A DNA stretch of 64,000 nt, from positions 186,001 to 250,000 of the forward strand of contig CAYROO010000002.1 in NCBI GenBank assembly GCA_964425915.1, written 5' to 3'. The notes under the pieces were generated by a model, which did no database searches, had not been told where the DNA came from, and saw nothing but the letters and a program-made list of their open reading frames with translations. The DNA comes from Polycyclovorans sp964425915. Its GTDB lineage: Bacteria; Pseudomonadota; Gammaproteobacteria; Nevskiales; Nevskiaceae. A program made the position numbers and the translations under genes. Below, piece by piece: positions 59,359 to 64,000 of this stretch (position 1 is the stretch's first letter; every line of letters starts with the position of its first letter).

Positions 59359-60828
59359 ATGGCTCAGGTCGGGTCTGACAATCCTGAAAGCACCCAGGGC
59401 GGCGCGCACCATCGCCACCTGGAGCAGGCGCGCGCCCAGGTGATCGATCTGCTGTCGCGTCAGGCACTGGAACGCGATCTGCTGTCACGCGACAGCGGCC
59501 CCCGCCACGATGTGATGTCCCAGCTGCTGGCGCGCCAGCAACAGGCACGGCTGGCGCAACGTCTCGGCAGCTTCCACCCGGCTGACATCGCCTTTGTTCT
59601 GGAAAGCCTGGCGCCCGAGGCCCGCGAGATCGCTTGGCAGCTGGTGAAACCGGCCCAGCGGGGCGCCGTGCTGCTGGAAATGGGCGAAGCGGTCCTGCGC
59701 ACCCTGCTGATGGACATGCCAGCGGAGTCGATTGCCGCCGCCATCCGGCACCTCGAATCCGACGATATCGCCGACCTGCTGGAGCAACTTCCCAGCGAGC
59801 TGGGTCAGTCGGTGCTGGCCCACCTGGACCGCGACGATCAGGCTGAAGTGCGGTCGGTACTGTCGTTCCCCGAAGGCACCGTCGGCGCGATGATGGATCT
59901 GGATTTCATCACGGTCCGCGACGACGCCACGCTGGAGGCCGTGCAACGACTGTTGCGCCGTCGCCGTCACGACCTGCCGGCAGACTGCAACCAGATCATC
60001 GTGGTGGATCGCGCCAGCCAACTGAAAGGGGTGCTTCGCTTCGAACAGCTGCTGTTCAACGAGCCGGACGTACAGGTCTCGGAGGTGATGAACCCCCAGC
60101 CGCACTACTTCTATACGGACGACGCGGCGCGCGAGGCGCTCGACGCCTTCGAGAAGTACGACCTCATCGAAACACCGGTGCTCAACCTGCATCGCATGGT
60201 GGTCGGTCGTCTCACCGTCGATGCGGTGGTCGACGAGATCAATGAGAAGGCCCAGGCCGACAGCCTGCGCCAACGCGGTCTCAGCCATGAGGAGGACCTG
60301 TTCGCGCCGGTCGCCAGCAGTGCGCGCAACCGCGGCCCGTGGCTGGCGCTCAATCTGTTCACCGCCTTCATTGCCTCGCGCGTGATCGATGCCTTCGAGG
60401 GGATCATCGTACAGCTGGTGGCGCTGGCCGCGCTGATGCCGATCGTCGCCAGCATTGGCGGCAACACCGGCAACCAGACCGTGGCGCTGGTGATCCGCGG
60501 GCTGGCGCTGGACCAGCTGGGACCTTCCCAGCTGCGGCAAATGTTTGCCAAGGAGTTCAGCGTCGCCACCCTCAATGGCGCCCTTTGGGGCAGTGTGCTG
60601 GCCGGGCTCACGCTCATGCTGTACCACGACTGGGCGCTGGCCGGCGTGATTGCGCTGGCGGTGGTGCTGAACCTGTGGGTCGCCGCCGGTGCCGGCGTCG
60701 CCATCCCACTCACGCTGCATCGTTTCGGACGCGATCCAGTGATGGGCTCCAGCGTCATGCTGACGGCCATTACCGACAGCATGGGCTTCTTCATCTTCCT
60801 CGGGCTGGCCGCGCTACTGCTGGTCTGA
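59359..60828 (+). CDS. mgtE: Magnesium transporter MgtE
   Basis: Magnesium channel of 489 residues. An N-terminal superhelical domain (about 45-165) is followed by two CBS domains (about 170-290), which close the channel when magnesium is high, a plug helix and five TM helices. The conserved SIGGNTGNQTVALVIRGLAL lies in the pore region. The ATG at 59359 has AGGAG upstream. The 26-base gap after the terminator leaves no room for an M-box riboswitch. Confidence 0.95.
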   Translation: MAQVGSDNPESTQGGAHHRHLEQARAQVIDLLSRQALERDLLSRDSGPRHDVMSQLLARQQQARLAQRLGSFHPADIAFVLESLAPEAREIAWQLVKPAQRGAVLLEMGEAVLRTLLMDMPAESIAAAIRHLESDDIADLLEQLPSELGQSVLAHLDRDDQAEVRSVLSFPEGTVGAMMDLDFITVRDDATLEAVQRLLRRRRHDLPADCNQIIVVDRASQLKGVLRFEQLLFNEPDVQVSEVMNPQPHYFYTDDAAREALDAFEKYDLIETPVLNLHRMVVGRLTVDAVVDEINEKAQADSLRQRGLSHEEDLFAPVASSARNRGPWLALNLFTAFIASRVIDAFEGIIVQLVALAALMPIVASIGGNTGNQTVALVIRGLALDQLGPSQLRQMFAKEFSVATLNGALWGSVLAGLTLMLYHDWALAGVIALAVVLNLWVAAGAGVAIPLTLHRFGRDPVMGSSVMLTAITDSMGFFIFLGLAALLLV

Positions 60829-60852
60829 TTGGGCATTCTGTCCACTTGCGGT

Positions 60853-60868
60853 ATACGCCCCCGCGTAT
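60853..60868. promoter_or_regulatory. Palindrome upstream of cydA
   Basis: ATACGC-CCCC-GCGTAT, a perfect 6-base inverted repeat in the 78-base gap between mgtE and cydA, with TTGCGG just upstream. Possibly an operator or a promoter-adjacent hairpin. No FNR (TTGAT-N4-ATCAA) box is seen. Confidence 0.35.
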
Positions 60869-60906
60869 CAGGATGTCAGGGTTCCTGGTTGATGAGGTGA
60901 TGCCCC

Positions 60907-62256
60907 ATGGAATTCGATGCCACGACCCTGGCACGCATCCAGTTTGCCGCCAACATCACGTTTCACATCCTGTTCCCGACCATCACCATCGCCCTGGGAT
61001 GGCTACTGCTGTTCTTCAAATTGCGGCACAACGCCACTGGGAATGACGCCTGGGCGGGGCTCTACCGCTTCTGGGTCAAGATCTTTGCGCTGAGCTTCGC
61101 GCTCGGGGTGGTCTCCGGGGTCACCATGAGCTTCCAGTTCGGTACCAACTGGCCCGGCTTCATGGAGACCGTGGGCAACATTGCCGGGCCATTGCTGGCG
61201 TACGAAGTGCTCACCGCCTTCTTCCTCGAAGCCACCTTCCTGGCGGTGATGCTGTTCGGCCAGCAACGGGTGTCCAACCGTATGCACACCCTGGCCACGG
61301 CGCTGGTCTGCATCGGCACCACGCTGTCGGCGTTCTGGATTCTTTCGCTGAACTCCTGGATGCAGACCCCCACCGGCTTCGAGATGCGTGACGGGGTGGC
61401 CTACGCCACGGACTGGTGGGCGGTGATCTTCAACCCCTCGCTACCGTATCGGCTCACCCACATGCTGATCGGCTGCGGCCTCACCGGCGCCTTCCTGGTC
61501 GCGGGGCTGTCGGCCTATCGCCTGTGGCGCGGTGACGACAGTGCCGAGGCGCAGCTGGGCCTCAAGGTGGGGACGGTGCTGGCGGCACTGCTGATTCCGC
61601 TGCAGATCGTGGTCGGTGACCTGCATGGCCTCAACACCCTGCAGCATCAACCGGCCAAGGTGGCGGCCATGGAGGGCATCTGGGAAACCCAGGCAGGCGC
61701 TCCGGCGGTGCTGTTCGCGTTGCCCAATGAGGCGGAGCGGCGCAATGACTTCGAGATCGCGATTCCCAAACTGGCCTCCTTCTACCTCACCCATGACTGG
61801 GATGGCGTGGTCCAGGGTCTCAACGACTTTGAGGGCGAGCATCCACGGGTGGCGCCGGTGTTCTGGGCCTTCCGCATCATGGTCGGCGTGGGCTTGCTGA
61901 TGCTGGCGCTGTCCTGGCTGGGTACCGTCCTGCTGTGGCGCCGCGGTACCCTGCCGCGTTGGCTGCTGCCACCCATGATTGCGATGACCTTCTCAGGCTG
62001 GCTGGGCGTGCTGGCCGGCTGGTACACCACCGAGATCGGCAGACAACCCTGGCTGGTGCAGGGTGTGCTCAAGACCGCCGATGCCGCCGCACCCAACATC
62101 GGCGCCGGCATGATCGCCAGCTCGCTGGCGATGTATTTGTCGCTCTACGCGGTGTTGACGGTGGCCTACGTCTCGGTGGTGTTTTACCTGGCGCGTAAAG
62201 CCGACCCCCGCACCCCCACCCCGGCTGCACCGTACATCGCAGGAGCCTCCGCATGA
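60907..62256 (+). CDS. cydA: Cytochrome bd-type quinol oxidase subunit I
   Basis: Quinol-oxidising subunit of a terminal oxidase that reduces oxygen to water without pumping protons. 449 residues, shorter than E. coli CydA (522), so it has the short Q-loop of the CIO/cyanide-insensitive group. Heme ligand regions: FHILFPT near residue 20, THMLIGCG for heme b558 and the GWYTTEIGRQPW motif. GDLHGLNTLQHQPAKVAAMEG is the conserved quinol-side block. Stop overlaps the cydB start by ATGA. Confidence 0.95.
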   Translation: MEFDATTLARIQFAANITFHILFPTITIALGWLLLFFKLRHNATGNDAWAGLYRFWVKIFALSFALGVVSGVTMSFQFGTNWPGFMETVGNIAGPLLAYEVLTAFFLEATFLAVMLFGQQRVSNRMHTLATALVCIGTTLSAFWILSLNSWMQTPTGFEMRDGVAYATDWWAVIFNPSLPYRLTHMLIGCGLTGAFLVAGLSAYRLWRGDDSAEAQLGLKVGTVLAALLIPLQIVVGDLHGLNTLQHQPAKVAAMEGIWETQAGAPAVLFALPNEAERRNDFEIAIPKLASFYLTHDWDGVVQGLNDFEGEHPRVAPVFWAFRIMVGVGLLMLALSWLGTVLLWRRGTLPRWLLPPMIAMTFSGWLGVLAGWYTTEIGRQPWLVQGVLKTADAAAPNIGAGMIASSLAMYLSLYAVLTVAYVSVVFYLARKADPRTPTPAAPYIAGASA

Positions 62257-63296
62257 TCCCCGCCGACCTGGCCGGAGAAGCCCTCTGGCTGCCGCTGATC
62301 TTCATGGTACTGATGGGCGTGGCGATGTTCGCCTACGTCGTCCTCGATGGCTATGACCTCGGGGTCGGCATGCTGCTGCCGTGGGCGAAGTCGGAGGCGG
62401 AACGCGATCTGATGATTGCCTCCATCGGACCGTTCTGGGATGCCAATGAGACCTGGCTGGTCCTGGGGGTGGGTATCCTGCTGGTGGCCTTCCCGCTGGC
62501 ACACGGCGTCATCCTGACCAGCCTCTATTTGCCGGTGGCGGTGATGCTGGCTGGCCTGATCCTGCGCGGCGTGGCCTTCGATTTCCGGGTGAAGGCGCGC
62601 GCCGCCCACAAGCCCGCCTGGGATCGCGCCTTCTTCGTCGGCAGCCTGCTGGCGTCGGTGTCGCAGGGGGTGATGCTGGGGCTGCTGGTCACCGCCTTTG
62701 ACCACAGCCTGCTCAACGGGCTGTTCGCGCTGGGCATCGGCTTCGGTCTGGCGGGCGGGTATGTGCTGCTGGGCGCTGGCTGGCTGATCATGAAGACCGA
62801 GGGCGACCTGCAGACCCGCGCTGGCGGCTGGGCCCGCTACGGCCTGGTCATGGCGGCGCTGGGCATTGCTGGCGTGTCGCTGGCGACGCCGCTGGTCAGT
62901 CCGCAGATCTTTGCCAAGTGGTTCAGCTTTCCCAATCTGCTGCTGCTGTCCCCGATTCCGCTGCTGACCCTGGGGCTGGTGGGTCTGCTGTTCCGGTTCA
63001 CGGGCCGCCTGCAACAGGATTTGCAGCAGGGCAATGCGCCCGGCGTGGCGCGCTGGGTCTGGACCCCTTTTGCCGGCGCGGTGGGCTTGTTCACGCTGGC
63101 CTTCTCAGGTCTGGCCTACAGCCTGTTTCCCTGGCTGGTGCTCGACCGCATCACCATCTGGGATGCCGCGAGCGCCCCCGAGTCGCTGAAATTCATTCTG
63201 GTCGGGGTGGTGATCGTGCTGCCGGCCATCCTGCTATACACGGCCTATGCCTACCGGGTTTTCTGGGGCAAGACATCGGGGCTCAGCTACGACTGA
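62253..63296 (+). CDS. cydB: Cytochrome bd-type quinol oxidase subunit II
   Basis: Integral membrane partner of CydA, 347 residues with about eight or nine helices. N-terminal VLDGYDLGVGMLLPW and IGPFWDANETWLVLG are signatures of CydB. The ATGA overlap with cydA indicates coupled translation. No cydX-like small gene follows: fbp is convergent and ends 11 bases later. Confidence 0.95.
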   Translation: MIPADLAGEALWLPLIFMVLMGVAMFAYVVLDGYDLGVGMLLPWAKSEAERDLMIASIGPFWDANETWLVLGVGILLVAFPLAHGVILTSLYLPVAVMLAGLILRGVAFDFRVKARAAHKPAWDRAFFVGSLLASVSQGVMLGLLVTAFDHSLLNGLFALGIGFGLAGGYVLLGAGWLIMKTEGDLQTRAGGWARYGLVMAALGIAGVSLATPLVSPQIFAKWFSFPNLLLLSPIPLLTLGLVGLLFRFTGRLQQDLQQGNAPGVARWVWTPFAGAVGLFTLAFSGLAYSLFPWLVLDRITIWDAASAPESLKFILVGVVIVLPAILLYTAYAYRVFWGKTSGLSYD

Positions 63297-63307
63297 GCCC
63301 CCCAGGA

Positions 63308-64000
63308 TCAGCTTTCGGTGTGGTAGCGCACCACCCGTTCGACTTCGTTGCGGGAGCCCATGATCACCGGCACGCGCTGATGCAGCTTTTCGGGCTGCAC
63401 CGACATGATGCGGGCCTTTCCGGTGCTGGCGGCGCCGCCCGCCTGCTCAATGATGAAGCTCATCGGATTGGCTTCGTACATGAGTCGCAGCTTGCCGCCC
63501 TTGCTCTGGGTCTTGGCATCCAGCGGATACATGAAGACGCCCCCGCGGGTGAGGATGCGATGCACATCGGCCACCATCGAGGCGACCCAGCGCATGTTGA
63601 AGTCCTTGCCGCGCGGACCGCTCTTGCCAGCCAGACACTCGTCGATATAGCGCTGCACCGGGGCCTCCCAATGCCGGCTGTTGGAGGCATTGATGGAGAA
63701 CTCGTTGGTGTCCTCCGGGATACGGACATCGCGCTGGGTCAGCGTGAAGCTGCCGAGCTCTCGGTCCAGGGTGAACACATGGACGCCGGTGCCGAGTGTC
63801 AGCACCAGCAGCGTGCTCGGCCCATAGACGGCGTAGCCTGCCGCGACCTGTTCGGTCCCCGCCTGCAGGAAGGATTGCTCACAGGTGGGCTCCACCCCCT
63901 CCTTCACCCGCAGCACCGAAAAGATGGTCCCGACGCTGATATTGACGTCGATATTGGAGGAACCATCCAGCGGATCGAACAGCAGCAGGTAGCCGCCGGT
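63308..64000 (-). CDS. fbp: Class I fructose-1,6-bisphosphatase (N-terminus cut by window edge)
   Basis: Gluconeogenic phosphatase. The last 230 residues are visible; the frame is open to the window edge, so about the first 100 lie outside. The metal-binding signature FDPLDGSSNIDVN lies at the very edge (about 63950-63985), followed by SVGTIFSVLR and the C-terminal active-site region GKLRLMYEANPMSFIIEQAGG. A shorter internal ATG at 63916 is not the start. Convergent with cydB. Confidence 0.96.
   Translation of the reverse strand, partial: TGGYLLLFDPLDGSSNIDVNISVGTIFSVLRVKEGVEPTCEQSFLQAGTEQVAAGYAVYGPSTLLVLTLGTGVHVFTLDRELGSFTLTQRDVRIPEDTNEFSINASNSRHWEAPVQRYIDECLAGKSGPRGKDFNMRWVASMVADVHRILTRGGVFMYPLDAKTQSKGGKLRLMYEANPMSFIIEQAGGAASTGKARIMSVQPEKLHQRVPVIMGSRNEVERVVRYHTES

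Overview
High-GC DNA packed with genes. The housekeeping gene order (radC-coaBC-dut-argB-pyrE-exoIII, thiG-trmB, asmA-mutY-yggX, rpmB-rpmG) points to a gammaproteobacterium, and the many secreted hydrolases, RND pumps and DUF1302/DUF1329 proteins suggest a lineage such as Nevskiales, Salinisphaerales or a relative. This placement is an inference from synteny; no rRNA is present. I see no insertion sequence, prophage, integrase or CRISPR array. No gene-free stretch reaches 300 bases.

1-5,717 (minus): a tetR - tolC-type - adaptor - HAE1 RND pump operon, with the permease cut by the left edge. 5,824-17,192 (minus): an envelope lipid-type transport locus: MerR regulator, HAE3/MMPL RND protein, DUF1329, DUF1302, Ycf48-like propeller, then after a terminator a second DUF1302 paralogue. 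17,259-21,063: methylcitrate-cycle prpB-prpC, divergent from the sigma-54 activator prpR, with a clear -24/-12 promoter between them.

21,129-28,658 (plus): a secreted phosphoester-scavenging locus: two tandem Tat-exported PhoD-type phosphatases, a TonB-dependent receptor and a phytase-like propeller lipoprotein. 28,668-30,713: a SbtA-type bicarbonate permease divergent from a LysR regulator. 30,646-34,471: cysC - sat - DHH phosphoesterase (sulfate activation, perhaps with removal of the pAp by-product) divergent from another LysR regulator. 34,602-41,408: one 2,268-residue lipoprotein that joins a PKD-like domain, an apparently intact neutral-ceramidase-type zinc hydrolase, an alpha/beta serine hydrolase and a large unrecognised C-terminal module. 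This is the most unusual object in the window.

41,598-64,000: mostly core genes: tRNA-Phe, yggX-mutY-asmA, a CocE-like lipoprotein hydrolase, thiS (inverted) and tRNA-Gly, thiG-trmB-prkB-aldo/keto reductase, ampG-exoIII divergent from pyrE, argB-dut-coaBC, radC, rpmB-rpmG, mgtE, cydAB and the end of fbp. Several cell-surface hydrolases anchored as lipoproteins, together with multiple lipid-type exporters, suggest an organism that scavenges phosphate esters and lipids outside the cell. Function calls rest on motifs read by eye; no database search was run.
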